The notes beneath the pieces were generated by a model. That model searched no databases and was not told the DNA's origin. It saw only the letters and a program-made list of their open reading frames with translations. The translations under genes were made by a program, and so were the position numbers. A stretch of 64,000 nt of DNA from Lineus longissimus (taxonomy: Eukaryota; Nemertea; Pilidiophora; Heteronemertea; Lineidae): contig NC_088326.1 in NCBI RefSeq assembly GCF_910592395.1, forward strand, positions 12,963,001 to 13,027,000. Reading direction: 5' to 3'. Of this stretch, positions 8,955 through 21,450 are shown in pieces (position 1 is the stretch's first letter; each line of letters begins with the position of its first letter).

Positions 8955-11600
8955 ATGTATAGGTAGTTTTCGAGTAGTGGAGTTGTTTTAATCAGTTTTT
9001 TCATTGCAGAATACTCGTATTGGCCAGTTGTGTATTGTTGGTCACGGGAAATGCCTCGAAAGAACGTGTTGAGCTTGACGAAGCATTAGAGCGCGAAGTC
9101 CGCGAAATATCTAACGGAGATGAAGAACTGGCCGGGGCGCTATCTGAGTAAGTCTGCCATTTTGAAAATCAACGTGTTTCCTTTGTGGCGCCTCACTCGA
9201 CATCCACATGGGGACGAATTGTGCCCCGAGTGCTGCTCGTGACTGCCTTAAGAACTAACAATATGACGAGAAGAAATCACAAATATATACATTGTCAGCA
9301 AATTCTACCAAAAAGGCAGTTCTTGAATTGAGGCACGTCTGTACTCAGTATTCAGCAGTGGACTCGCAAAACCATTTCGAAACAAACGTATTCATGGTAC
9401 AACACTTTCGTGGGTACAGAAAAATGGAAACATCGACAAGCGATGATCACTTTTACTTAAAAAAACGTACATTCATGAATGAATGAGAAAAAAGAGCATA
9501 GTGCGTGTTATATTTCTTGCAGGATGAAGCGGGGTTACTTGGAGGCAGTCGATGAGGTGCTTGATGATCACGAACGAGTAAGTATGGTGATACGTGTTTG
9601 TATACTGATCATTTGCATGGTGTACCGTCTTGCTTCATTTGTAATCTTCCTGTCAAAAGAAGTCCTTGTCGCATACAGAAAGAAAAGACGAAAGAAATTA
9701 TGGGGAACATTTTAAAAAATGTTCCCCGCCAAGCATAAAATGAAAGGCCTATGTTGAATGGAGCATATATTATAGTCATATTTCATTGCTTCTGCCTCTG
9801 GTTCGGCTTCGAAGAATTACGCTGTTTGTGATCATTATCTGTATCGGTGGCTCTGAAATTAGAAATGCACAATGCCATAATGCTGTCATTATGCTAGCAT
9901 ATTCGCCGAAACGTGAGATTTATGATATTTGCATACCTGTCGACACAACGATTTTGTGGAAATTGATATCAAGTACGTATTTACGCAGCAAGAAGTTCTC
10001 AAATTCGATTTCAGTTTACAAATTTCTGAACGAACAGGATAGGCCTTTAAGATACCGGGTACTTATGTTTATATCCAATGATTTTACCCTTCTAGGCTCT
10101 GTCATTACATCAGCGGGACCTGCTCAGCGATGAAGGTGAGTTTCAATCGCGCATTGCGTTCATTTGCTCTTGTGGACTTCGACGTATCGACCCCCATGTA
10201 GGCTGTTTCCTGGGATGGATGTTATCAAGATTTGTCGTGTTAATGCTTTGATTAGACTGTAGAACAATGGGAATGCAAGCCTAGGTGCGAGCGGTTTTTG
10301 TTTAAAGACAATAGATTGTGCTTAGGGCCAGGCCTGAATTCTTAAACTGACCTATATTGATTTTGAGTCCAAAATTGAAACCGATTTTCTCTGACACTTA
10401 CAGAACTGCATGAGGTCGCCAGGCGGTCCCTAGAAGATGTGGAAGAAAATATTTCAAAAAGGGTAAGTCAGCCTTGTTGTTTCTCATCATCGACCGAAGG
10501 AACTAATAAATTTATTATGCCAGGCGGCATTTTCTACTTATACAGTGTGTGAATCGTTGACCTTATTTTAAGAAGGGGGAGAATAAACCAATTGAAATAT
10601 AAAGCCACCCATTCCTTCAGTTATAATTGATTGATTCACTCTGTCATTTTAGGCACTTGTCTTCTTGGCGACCCGTGCCGCAGTCACCAAAGAAAAGAAA
10701 AAAGAAGGCGGTAACAAGACGTGGATTGCATTCAAGAAATTTTTTAAACAAGGAGCAAAGATTGCCGGAAAAGCCCTCAAGAAAGCTGCTCTCTTCGTAA
10801 GAAATTGTTTTTAAAACTTTTTGTTTTTGATATTCAGATTCTTTAAGGAATGACAGCTAGCATTTGCGTTGCCTTATTTGTATCTTGTATTCATACCTCA
10901 AATGAATCTTAAGCGTTTTTCTCCTCATCCGTCCGTTTCCAACTTCGCTCTCTCGAAAAAAAGCTCGCTCAAAACATGAAGGGCGTTGGTTCGGCTATCA
11001 CTCAGCAGAACAAAAAAATTATCCATTTTTCCTTAGCCCCATCGGAGACCGATTACGCACGTTCCTCCACAAGAAAGTACAGCGTACAGTTAGTGCAGCG
11101 GTGAAATCCACACCGTCTCTGTTCGTGTTTGTAGTAATACGAAGACCGATATAAAGTTTGGCCGCCACGGTCAAACTTAAAACTTCTGTGTGAGGAAAGA
11201 TGGTGTCACTATAGATTCATGCACTTGATTGGGAACAACGTTTACATGACGTAGTGTTGGCCGTCGTCACGTCACCATGCATTTTACATTAGTGTAACGT
11301 GACGTGACGCGACGTTTTCGTAAACGTTGGTCCCAATCAAGTGCATGGATCTATACCTGAAACTTCAAAGTGAATGTTTTCCATGATTTTGTTAACAGTA
11401 ACTTAGATCAATATGTCTTATACCATCAGGTAACTTTTTCAATGGTTTACATCTTTTCTTTTAACAAGCTAATCAAGAAAGGCTCCAAGGCACTCTCCAA
11501 GACCGTGAAAAGCAAGGCCAAAAAATGGTTCGACAAGGGTGGCAAGAAGAAAAAACTGGACAAGAAGACGGAGGCTGAGTTGGCAGCGGTTCTAGCGTAA
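8955..11600 (+). CDS. Secreted cationic amphipathic peptide precursor, antimicrobial-peptide-like
   Basis: Six exons fit exactly: 9010-9147, 9523-9577, 10096-10135, 10404-10462, 10653-10796 and 11469-11600. All introns are GT-AG and the phases (2,0,1,0,0) agree throughout. The first exon is uncertain. The best candidate is 8955-8962 (ATG TAT AG then GTAGTT), which needs a 47-base intron and gives 191 residues. Residues 4-18 are a hydrophobic signal core (ILVLASCVLLVTGNA). Exons 2-5 encode an acidic pro-region with about 26 Asp/Glu, ending in Lys-Arg, a likely convertase site. The last 91 residues have 27 Lys and one Arg against 6 acidic residues, with amphipathic stretches such as WIAFKKFFKQGAKIAG and ALKKAALF. 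The acidic tail TEAELAAVLA ends it. This layout is known for helical host-defence peptides with charge-neutralising pro-pieces. The specific family is not recognised. AATAAA lies at 11672. Introns hold a family A repeat and a 144-bp MITE. Confidence 0.82.
10185..10352 (+). repeat. Family A repeat in an intron of the cationic peptide gene
   Basis: This copy runs from ATCGACCCCCATGTAGG to GCCAGGCCTGAATTC, with GTAGAACAATGGGAATG inside. It lies in the intron between the exons ending 10135 and starting 10404 and stops about 50 bases short of the acceptor. Confidence 0.7.
11211..11354. mobile_element. 144-bp MITE in the last intron of the cationic peptide gene
   Basis: The ends ATAGATTCATGCACTTGATT and its near-exact complement at 11320-11354 form inverted repeats of about 35 bases, differing at two or three positions. 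The interior is rich in GTGACGTGACG-type motifs. There is no coding capacity. It lies 114 bases before the final exon. Confidence 0.8.
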
Positions 11601-11671
11601 GAAAGCAATCACCAGCTTTTCTTTCTCTTTCTGTATCATATTTCGTGTTGTAATCATATAGCTTCACCCGG

Positions 11672-11677
11672 AATAAA
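11672..11677 (+). terminator. Polyadenylation signal of the cationic peptide gene
   Basis: Canonical AATAAA, 71 bases after the stop codon at 11598-11600 and in the correct orientation. Confidence 0.75.
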
Positions 11678-12192
11678 ATGACAATGAGTCAAATTGGAAT
11701 TGCTTCTTTCATTAATTAACACACCTTTGAGGCTTTTTTTATCACAGCAAAGATATCAAAAGCTGGCGTGAAGAATATGTGCATGTATAGGTCACCTGGA
11801 CATCGCCATGAATTTGACCCACTAGCTTCCTAAACCCTTTAAGATGCTTAAAGTAATGACGGTATTCACATACACGAAGACACGCTGGACTTGTGTGACG
11901 CTCCAGGCTCATTAGTAAGAAAGTACGACTGGGTACATCTGTACCTTCTTAGGGACAGCTGGCGACCAAGAAGTAATGAGCTGGCGTCCTTAACATCTCA
12001 GTTGGACAAGAGTGTCTTTACCAAAGAAGATTGAATGTCACAGTCCGGTACCGACTTGATCACACGATCTTCAATAGATCTTTGCCGTAGCAGGTGACCA
12101 TTACGGCACTAATGAATACACTTTTTGTCATCTCGAAACCAGCACGGGGGACTGTCCAATTTAGCAGCGACGCTTGATTAAGTGTCCCCCGA

Positions 12193-12973
12193 AGCTGTAC
12201 TGCATAAAAATCCTAACGGCCAAGTTAGAAAACACTAACGCCCGCCCGCCATGTTTTGAACTACCGGTCAGCCAGGTTACAAACGCCCTCAGATATGATA
12301 GACTACCAGCCGGCCGCAGTGGCGCTACCGTATTCACCGTATTCACCAACAGAGCATTGGATGTGGAACACAGATATGAGTATCATTGCGACCTCGCGCG
12401 ACCATTGTCAGAAATCGAATGCCACCTAATCAGACAGTTCCTCAATACACGCATGGTTTTAATACTAGCAAAGCGGGAAATTGTTTTGCATCTTTAAAAC
12501 TCGAAAAATAGTTGCGTGCTCCTATAATCATCAGAGGGTGTCATGTTCATCTCCTGATTATGTATCTTATGAATTCACTTTGCCAATATTGTAAAAGGGC
12601 AAATTTAAAGGCCACTTTGAACCAAAAATGGTACAGAAGGCACCAAAGACGCCATTCTGTCAGCTTGTATGTGAAATAAAAACCTGAAAAATATGTTTAT
12701 TCGTAACAACGGCTTCATGGCCTAGTGGGTAAGACGGTCAGGATCAAGTTGTGAGGGTGCCGTGTTCGAACCCGCTCGATGAATATTTTTTCAGTTTTTC
12801 TTTTCACGAGTGTGTCTCTGTGACCTGTCTCGTCAATGAACTTGTTGTTTGTGCATTCAAGTGAGACCAGACGCTGGGTGTCTTTCAAATTTCAAGTGCA
12901 GTTGGTTGTTTGATGGTCATACGTGTGTGTTTTCTAACTCAGCCGTTAGGGTTTTTATGCATGGATGTCAGCT
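12193..12973 (+). mobile_element. TIR element with internal tRNA-like module, copy 2
   Basis: The left end is AGCTGTACTGCATAAAAATC with CTAACGGCCAAGTTAG. The right end is TTTTCTAACTCAGCCG with TTAGGGTTTTTATGCATGG and ATGTCAGCT. It is about 780 bp and in the opposite orientation to the copy at 3385. Comparing the two right and left ends extends the terminal repeat to about 45 bases. Confidence 0.75.
12715..12785 (+). repeat. tRNA-derived module inside the TIR element
   Basis: An A-box-like TGGCCTAGTGGGTA at 12718 and a B-box-like GTGTTCGAACCCG at 12762 are spaced as in a tRNA. The flanking stems are not complementary enough for a functional tRNA. This is a SINE-type pol III promoter relic. 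Confidence 0.6.
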
Positions 12974-13437
12974 TGTCACAACAAAATATGTTCGATTGCA
13001 ACTACATGATAATAGAATTTTGTAATTTTATCATCTGTACTTAACTCGAGACACCAGAACTATAACGTATGAAACACATTTTATAACACCCAGTATGTAA
13101 TTTGTTTTCAAATGATGTGGGGCACGATTTCGATTTGCATGTATATTCTCTGGGAGATTAATGAGTTGACATTGAAACGACCATGTCTGAGGGCACTTTG
13201 AGAAAGGAAATATTCGACTATCAGGAGCTCCTTGAAACTCGACTCATTTTCCAATAATCTGCCGTCAGATTGGATTTGATCTCGGTCATTGCGTGGGTCT
13301 CAACTTGAAGAAGCTTGTATCTGAGGTGGTGGTTCATCACGTCACTTATCGACCTTAGACATGGCCGTTCCAATGTTAACACATCAGGTTCTTCAGTCAT
13401 AAAGTTTCTTCTTTATCCTTCACCTCGCAATCAAAAG

Positions 13438-13575
13438 AATTCAGGCCATGACCATTACATGGTCCATTGTCGCTAAACAAAGCGCGCTCGCACCTTGGCC
13501 TAAGCTTCCATTGTTCTACAGTCTTATCAGGCCAAATCTTGATATCAACGACTTTCATGGAGTCGATTGACCTAA
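13438..13575 (-). repeat. Family A repeat
   Basis: Reversed copy with GAATTCAGGCC, CGCTCGCACCTTGGCCTAA, CCATTGTTCTACAGTCTTAT and the CATGGAGTCGATTG end. It is close to complete. Confidence 0.7.
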
Positions 13576-14139
13576 GCTGCCAAGGGAAAGTAAACGTTGC
13601 GCTCCTTTTCTCTTACAATGGGTGGCCAGCTTTCTGGTCAGCCTAAGTTTACAGCTTGGCCTACTTTAGAAATAACAATTCCCCAAAAACAACGGCTCGG
13701 GGTTGGAGAGCTTGCCTATTAATAATGAATAGGAGAAGTAACCCAGGAATCTTTTCGTTGGTTTCGTTTCTGTGCTCGAATCGCAGTAGTCAAAATGACA
13801 GTTAGCCATCACTGTATCATCAATTCAAAAGCACGCCCGGCAGTTACTTTCGCATGGCATGGATTGCTCTCAATGAATAAATAATTGCATCCTTTCATTT
13901 CAAAACATTTTCGATGTCATCACTTCGACAACTAAAAGAGGGCATACATCAACTGCGTCGCTATTAATCATTCTCCATTGAAACACTCAAGGACCACCTG
14001 AGACATTTATACAGTAGCTGTAATTTTATAAATGTTTTGTAAGAATGATGAATTTGTTTTTTTCCATCGATCGCCACGAGAAAGAACATTCGGGTAACGC
14101 TGAGGAAATCATTTAGATTGCTTTCTTCCTCGTGCGTAG

Positions 14140-14290
14140 TCGAATTCACTCCATGGACAGTCCTATGATGGGGATTCTCCATCGTCGATCTATTATGGAT
14201 CCATATTGATGGGTCTATGATGACGATTCTTCCTAATACATTCTCGGATGGTACATGGATGGAACATTGATGATTAATCTCCGTCAAAAT
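14140..14290 (-). repeat. CCATGGAT-type repeat, also present in introns of the tandem array
   Basis: The segment ACATGGATGGAACATTGATG followed by ATTAATCTCCGTCA near 14251-14286 is the complement of sequence in array introns at 52615-52700 and 57285-57380. Further GGATCCAT and CCATGG half-sites lie upstream. It is probably a small dispersed inverted-repeat element. Confidence 0.5.
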
Positions 14291-15944
14291 CCAGACATTG
14301 ACACTTTTCTTGTGTATACATTTGTCATTGATGATTTGAATAGGTTTTCATACGATCAATTCAAAACCTAATACCAGATTCATGTAGCATTTGTAATATG
14401 CAAGCACCCATTACGGCACTCTGCTGGCTCTATTCACGGTGCCCTCATCCCAAATCAAAATACTGATGAAATAGCACTTAAATAAAAAGTGGCATTCATC
14501 TTCAATCCTGCCTTGTTTGTACTCATAATATAATTGATGGAGTAAAGTTGTCCTGGATCCGGTGCGAATTTATTTGGCCGATGTATCATCCATGCAATCA
14601 ATCACGGCCATTGAACTGGCGGCGTGTGTATTCCAATATAGTGCATTTAGCGAGCATTAACTTTTTTTTCTATCATTCAACTTTCTGATCGGGAGAGTGG
14701 CCGTAGCAGTATAGATAGGAGAGGACATTTTTCGTAGTTTTTTTGTTGTAGTTATTGTCTGACCTGTGTTGCGGTCACATTATTACATAGGAAAGATATC
14801 ATTAGAATACCCCGACCATGAAATACGTCAATCGAATCTTTATCCCAGGAATTAACTTGAGGTAAACCTGGCTGTATTCTCAGACAGCACGATAGAGAAC
14901 AGAATATAATTTTGCCCCGCCTCCAGTGTCTTTCGAGATATATGTACAGGTTTTTCAGAAAACTTACCTTTGGAAAAAGGCCATGCTATGAACGACCTAA
15001 ATTCGCCATGCCCCGATTGTGTAAAAACTGGTTGCTCTTGGATTTCATTTCTGGTACCAATCTTTAGATTTGATTCCTGAGTACGATTGCATTTCCTATC
15101 TTCCAACTTTTCATCTTCTACATGTTTACACCAACCATTTTTAATCTGATGTGCGGGCTACTTTAGTTACAGTCTCAGAGCATACATGTCTCTTGAGGGC
15201 GTTAGTTAATACCGATAACAATATTTGCTCTGGTTTCTAAATTGTTGCTTAACCAAGGACACAAGTCGGATTTATCACGCACAGGGTTCTGCTGCCAGAT
15301 AATCTTTTTACAGATGCACGATGCAAAAATTGGAACATGTTGATGTTTATTTTGCGGCATACGGCCAAAGAGGCTGTTAAGTTGCAGTAAATACCATAAG
15401 GTAATGACGGGTGGCATCAGGGGAAATCATATATGGATCAAGAGCTGAATTTATTACACAACAACCTTCGTCTTCTGCTTATTGTTATGAGATTTGATGC
15501 GTTTTCGCCGCTGAGGGCTGGCCTGATGCAATGATCTAATTTCGTTTGTGGACTGAGTTTGGACATTTGCGGTTGTTTTTTTTATGTTACAATAGAATTA
15601 CTTCGGCACAGATAATAATGTTATTGCATAGTTTTCAGTTAAACTGGTAGACTCAACGCGAAGTAAGTTACTAGTTTCTTCGAATCTTCTGATCAATTTC
15701 GTCTATAATTAGAAACATGGTGACGTCACACTAATTGCCGTTCAGTTTTATCTAGCGTAAGTCTCGAAGTCTATATTATCTTAAAGAAGATTTAAGCAAA
15801 ATTGGCACCCACGAACATGATCCTGATTTAATAAACCAGAAGTCACAGCATCTCACCAGCGTGTGCCCTCAGTATCTTCACCATCTCATCCGAGAACCTA
15901 AGATGGTCGGGTATTTACAAACGAGGAGCCGGGTGAGCGTAACA

Positions 15945-16127
15945 TCAACTAATCCTTGCTACTGATGCCAACACACGAGTATCAATCGCTAACGAGGAGA
16001 AGTCAATATTATTGATAGCCTGAGGGGGTTCCGGGATCCGCTTCTGGGCCTTGAGGGATGCATCCATCTCTTCATCATTAGGGACTCGGTCAATAAAACA
16101 CGTTGAAGGAAGTATTCCGTATCGCAT
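15945..16127 (-). CDS. Possible terminal exon, unassigned
   Basis: Minus-strand open segment ending in a stop at 15945-15947. The residues are polar and protein-like (for example VPNDEEMDASLKAQKRIPE). No clear acceptor was seen upstream and no partner exon was found, so it may be chance or a remnant. Confidence 0.2.
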   Translation of the reverse strand: MRYGILPSTCFIDRVPNDEEMDASLKAQKRIPEPPQAINNIDFSSLAIDTRVLASVARIS

Positions 16128-16469
16128 ATGAGAATGTGTTTATGATGCGCAGTAACTTAGTGGGAAAAATCCTCCTGCTAGTGACTTGAAATGAAACAGT
16201 GAAAGAACGATTCGATCCGTGATATCTATCGAGAATAATATCCAATCAGCTAATTAAGTGTATTGTGTTATAGACTAACTCTTCAATGTCTTCTTATGAA
16301 ATCGGTGAACAATATCATTATTTGAGTATTCAACGTAATTCAATTTACGAATGCATCATATTCATAGGATTTTCAATTGTATTGATCGAGGTCTGATGAT
16401 GCACAGTCAGATATCGAAAAACTACGAAATTCAGTTCATTAGGAACACGTGTTTAAACGTGTCTTCTTT

Positions 16470-16535
16470 ATCTTCTTCTTTCCTTTCTTCTCCTTTTCTG
16501 ACCTCGTTCTCGTTCGTATTCGTATTTCTTCTTCT
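16470..16535. repeat. Polypyrimidine microsatellite-like tract
   Basis: About 65 bases consist mainly of TTC/TCT, with GTTCTCGTTCGTATTCGTAT inside. Strand-asymmetric tracts of this sort can form triplex DNA; no gene relation is seen. Confidence 0.6.
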
Positions 16536-18219
16536 TCTGCATGAGTTCATCGTTCGCTATGCGTACATTATCAAGTACAAGTAGTACTCCGATCGCGACT
16601 GCTGATGAATTCGAAGATGTATTTTCTTCGAAAGGTATATTGTGCTTGAAGATATGTTGTAGCAAGAATGTAAGCTATCCCCACTCCCCTCCCCCTTCCA
16701 GTGGCTGGACTATAACTTCCGTCAAAGCCAGGTCTGGAATATCTTATTGCCAGACACTGACTTTGACCAGCACAAATCCCTACTTAAAATATATTTACCA
16801 ATAACCTTGTTAGTGTTTGTGAACGCTATTTGCGTTTACAACCATGCAGATTCGGTCGACTCATTTACACTTTGATAATGATGTTGACCAGTTCGAACTC
16901 CTCCGTTTGATATACTTACCAAGGCTATGTTGTCTATGTGAAAATGTGAAAGTGCACTGCCTTTGCTTACACTGTGCAAGCCTGGCATTAAGAAGACAGG
17001 TATCCAGAAACCTACCAAACAATATCACTGCTTCTTCTCAATAACAGCGCAGTGTTCAGTTCATCTTCTGAAAAAATGCTTTCAAGAAGAAACATGGCCC
17101 GCTGAGCGAACGATCCATATGTTTGCCTCAAAGGGCAAGGATCAGATCGCGCACTGGCCTACCCGGGGAGACTGACTGCGACCTGAGCTTCTGTAAGCAA
17201 ATCCTTGACACGAATCAGTCATGGAGATGCCAGAGGTCTAGGTGTTGGGGGAAGAGAAAAAAAGCAAGACATCCTGGTTTTAGTTAGTTGGCATTACACG
17301 AACGATGTATTTGAGACTTTGGTTTACCTTACAGGGGTAAGCTTACAGGTTTCCTGTGGAATCGGTGCTAAGTGAGCGCCCAATGATACGCTCAATGTAC
17401 ACCATTCTGTACACACAGGTGTCCTATAATGAGTTGTGTTAAGTCAGATAAGCTCATCCGCGAAACAAAATACGTGACATCAAATTGGTCTTTAAAGCAG
17501 TCCGGGTAATCTTCCGCACTGCCTTACCCGGTATGTCTGTGGCTGTGACTTCAGCTCTGTGTGTAACGCCCTTCCACACACCCCAATCCTGGACTCCATA
17601 TTGCGAAAGGTTAGTTCATTTTGAGGGGCGTAAGGCCCGCATTTATTATTTTTATCCGATTGTACCCCTCCAACGCTGTAATGGGAGGGCCTTGTTTCTA
17701 TTGTGTTGCAAATGTAAACCAATACCTTTACGCACTGTGTTTTTGTTAAGTTGGGATGAAACGTAGATGCATGGGTGTACCTAGCTAAAAAACATAACAA
17801 AAATGCCTGGAATTCCATAATATAGCTACCATGTAACAATGGCTCAGTAGCACTTTATGTAAGCGATCGCGCAAAGCCCGACAGCTAGAAAGAGCGAACG
17901 ATAAATCAGAATATTAACGCCTGAGAACTCAGTACTTAGGTTTTCGTAAAAACTTCAAGAGACTTGTTTTTAAATGAAAATAAGGCGAATTATGAGTGGC
18001 AAATATAACTAATTAGCAAAAAATCGTTTTGTCTAAGTTTTTACTATTGCGTATCAAGCACGCTTTGCGGGGTTCACCGTGTTGCCAGGAGGTAAACGAT
18101 ACATTGGCAAATATCCCGGTGACATAACCAACTGTTTAGCAGGGAACAAGTTGTGGGACAAAGGAAATTTGCCGCCGGTTCAACTTAAAAAGAGGGTCGG
18201 CTACATAAAGTAAACGTTG

Positions 18220-18475
18220 TCACCTGTTACATGTCATTTCATGAACTAAGTCATTTCCAAAGAGTGGGCTATTACAGACGACTCACGATGTCAATTTTCA
18301 CCATTCCATAACACGTTATTCAAGATGATGTCACTTTTCATCTATGTTAATGGTATGTCATGTCATCAAACCTAAGTCAATTAACGAACATCCTCGTGAC
18401 ATAATTCACCATAACTATGACAAGTGACTGTGTGAATCTTATGTAAGCAAGGCCTTACCAATAATGGCTCCATTG
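18220..18475 (-). repeat. Family B repeat, divergent
   Basis: It contains GACTCACGATGTCAATTTTC, CAAACCTAAGTCAATTAACG and a GTGTGAATCTTATGTAAGC end, so both family B termini are present as an inverted pair. Confidence 0.55.
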
Positions 18476-21204
18476 AATAATTACAACCGACCGATCAGCG
18501 ACGCACCCTATTGCCGCGTTGCCAATAGCAGCACGGTAGCGGATTGCTTGTGATCGGAGCTCCTTCAGTTGCACCTGGCTGAGCGTCAGTATCTAGTGAT
18601 CATCGCTCCAGTACGGATACCTATAACACTATTCATATGGCTCTAGGAATACTATGGGACGTACAATTAAGGTAGGGTCAATTTACTGTCATTCGTGTGT
18701 TTACTATCATCTTTGTCATTGCTATTCAATTAACTCGTCAGTTTCAAGGTTACTATTGAAAATAATGAATTATATTCGGGAAGGGAAGGCATTACTCTGT
18801 GCAATAGCTCCGCTTGATAACTGATATTAGACATATGTTTCTATTTCAGCACTTCTTCATGTTGTTCGACAATATTGTAAACGAGAAGTTTTTGCGGGCG
18901 AATCGCCGCAAATAACCTTAATTCGATAAAAGACAAAATTCACGAAATAAATTGAAAGATATCAAAAAGGCATTTGGTAGTTTAGTAATCAGCCGAAATA
19001 ATCATCTTTATACATACATCACATTTTCATTTTGCCATTTTTGCGTTCGCGAGAATATTAGTCATCTCAGAAACATGTTATCATAATGAAAACGTGTTAT
19101 CTGATGATGAATTCCATCTTACCTCTAGTTTCCATCATCGTCGCGGTCCATGCAGCTTAACCTTGAAAACAAAACGTGACTTTCAGGTAGCATGACTATT
19201 GGAACTGCTGAGTTAGAGATTTAAACCAACTTCGTTTTGATATACATGTACTTAGTAGTGTTGTTTTTATACACACTGAGGTTAGAGGTTCACTTGGCCG
19301 TGTTGCGCAATATTTGCTTCACATGAATTCATATATTCCTTAAAATCGCTTTTCTGTGAAATGTACTGAAGTATTTGATATTCTCTTTTCATCATTTGAT
19401 CCATTATACATCAATTAAAATGAACCCAGTGGTCGAAATAGCTCTGTCTTTGTGTCTGAACCAACGATTCTAGTCAAAGACCCTCGGTTACTTTGGTAAT
19501 AAGAGAATTCCGTTTAAAGAATAATATCTCCACTTTATGTTATTTGAGGTTAACAATAATAAGCTGTCGATACAAACTATGCTTTTGATCGCTTTTACTC
19601 AAGAAACGCTCATGAAATTATAATCGAAGTCCTAAACGAGGTGTATTCGTCGGGATATGCCTTCATTTTAGATTTTAGGCCATCATTGGTCTATTTGAAA
19701 CTTTTATCCGATGTCAGCTGGTACGTTATGTTTTCATGAATTCCAGTCCAATGGCCTTAGATGAGATCGTATCTAAACTAATTATATTTACTATGATTCG
19801 CTGGTTCAAGTAATGCATAAAGAGCCTCCTCGCACAAGGCTGCACTTTCAAATGCTAAGTTTGGCTATTGGTGAACCCACTTCATAAGTGCTCCTCCATC
19901 GGGTAAGTGCCACCAGTAGAGAGGCGCAAAATGAAGTAGCTCTCACTGAATAGGCAGTTCCCCAAATACTCAATGAAGCATTCAACTGCAGGGAAATTGA
20001 AGATGAACTTTTTTCTGTTCCCCGCGGAGGATCGCTGTTCGCTTCTATGATTAGTGTTCTATTCAGTGTGGTCTATCATTTAAAAAGGCTGTGCAAACTG
20101 CTTTTTGGTTTTTTTTTGAAAATGCGTTCAAATTTCGGTTATGCACTTTAGATCTCATTCAAATCACTTTGGTCGGTTGAATCGTTAGCTTCGAGATGTG
20201 GTATACACCTGCGTTCAGTTAGTGTAACCTATAGATTCAAAGCCAGTTTGCCGTCATTTCGACTATGTTCGACTTCGTCTCTCACCAAACACACGCAGCT
20301 ATGAATCCAAATTTTGTGTATGATATTCTGGACAGTTTGGCGAGTAATGTGGCATTCTGCCTCCGGATATTTTGAGATAACGGCCCGGGTTTAGATTGAA
20401 AGAAGCTGATGTTTCGACCCATTTCACTGCGCAAGCATAAACGACGCCCTCTGAAATGTCATGCATGAGTCACTGTCTGCAGACTTCTCACAGCAGATAT
20501 CTCTGGACCGCCTCATCAAATGTGTAATGTACCTGGCAAAACATACTAGCGTTTTATGAGAGTTCAGTAACCTCATCAATATGCAATGGTGGTCCTCTCT
20601 CATCACGGTTCGAGATTGGAACAGCTCGCAAGACACTCTCTCTGAACCTACACAACACCAAAGTATAGAGAGAAAGATCATAACAATAAATCATGCTGAT
20701 GAGTTCAGCAATGTGACTTTAATTAGGCGCATACGTCTTCCGACAGAAAAATACGGATATTCACCTTTCACACCAGGTTTAAAAATTTATGAACAACAGC
20801 AATGCCGTCCTGCCTCACACCTTCGGTATTGCCGCCGAAATGGAAACAGACCAGGTGATGATATTTGAATTGACCTCTCTTTGCTTAGAGTATTTGGCAT
20901 GGCAGAAGTCACGTGCTCAAATTGGTGTGTTTTTTGCATAGGAAAAGCACCTCGATCGACTGGGAGGGACTGGCGTACTTTTCTAATCGGTGTTCTTACA
21001 ACATTGCCTCACATCACTTCTGCTGATGCCGTCTATGGTTCGTTTGTTCGGACTCTGGTGTGTCAAACTCCTCACTCGACTGAAAGTGTTTTTCTCTCTG
21101 AAAGCGTAACATACCATAGTAAAGTGCTTAGAAACAAAAAGAGTCAGTGGATTTTAAGCTGATTGCTGAGTCGGCATGATTCTGATGTTATTGACAGGAT
21201 CCAG

Positions 21205-21450
21205 CCTGGTTTACATACGATTCACGCCGTCACTGGTCACTCTTCACGTATCAAATGTCACTTGTCACGAGCAAGTTTGTTAATTGACTTAGGCTTGAAA
21301 ACGTGACATGAACGATATTAGGTCCAAAGTGACCTGAATTCTATCTATGTGCTTGTTGTTTGGAAATGATTTGCTTATATGTCATATGAGCAAGTTGATT
21401 GATTGACATTGGCTTGCAAACATGACATGGCATGAAAATAAAGGAGAACC
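21205..21450 (-). repeat. Family B repeat, possibly two nested copies
   Basis: It begins TTTACATACGATTCACGCC. The TTGACTTAGGCTTGAAAAC motif occurs twice (21285 and 21400), 114-115 bases apart, suggesting one copy inserted into or duplicated with another. Confidence 0.6.
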
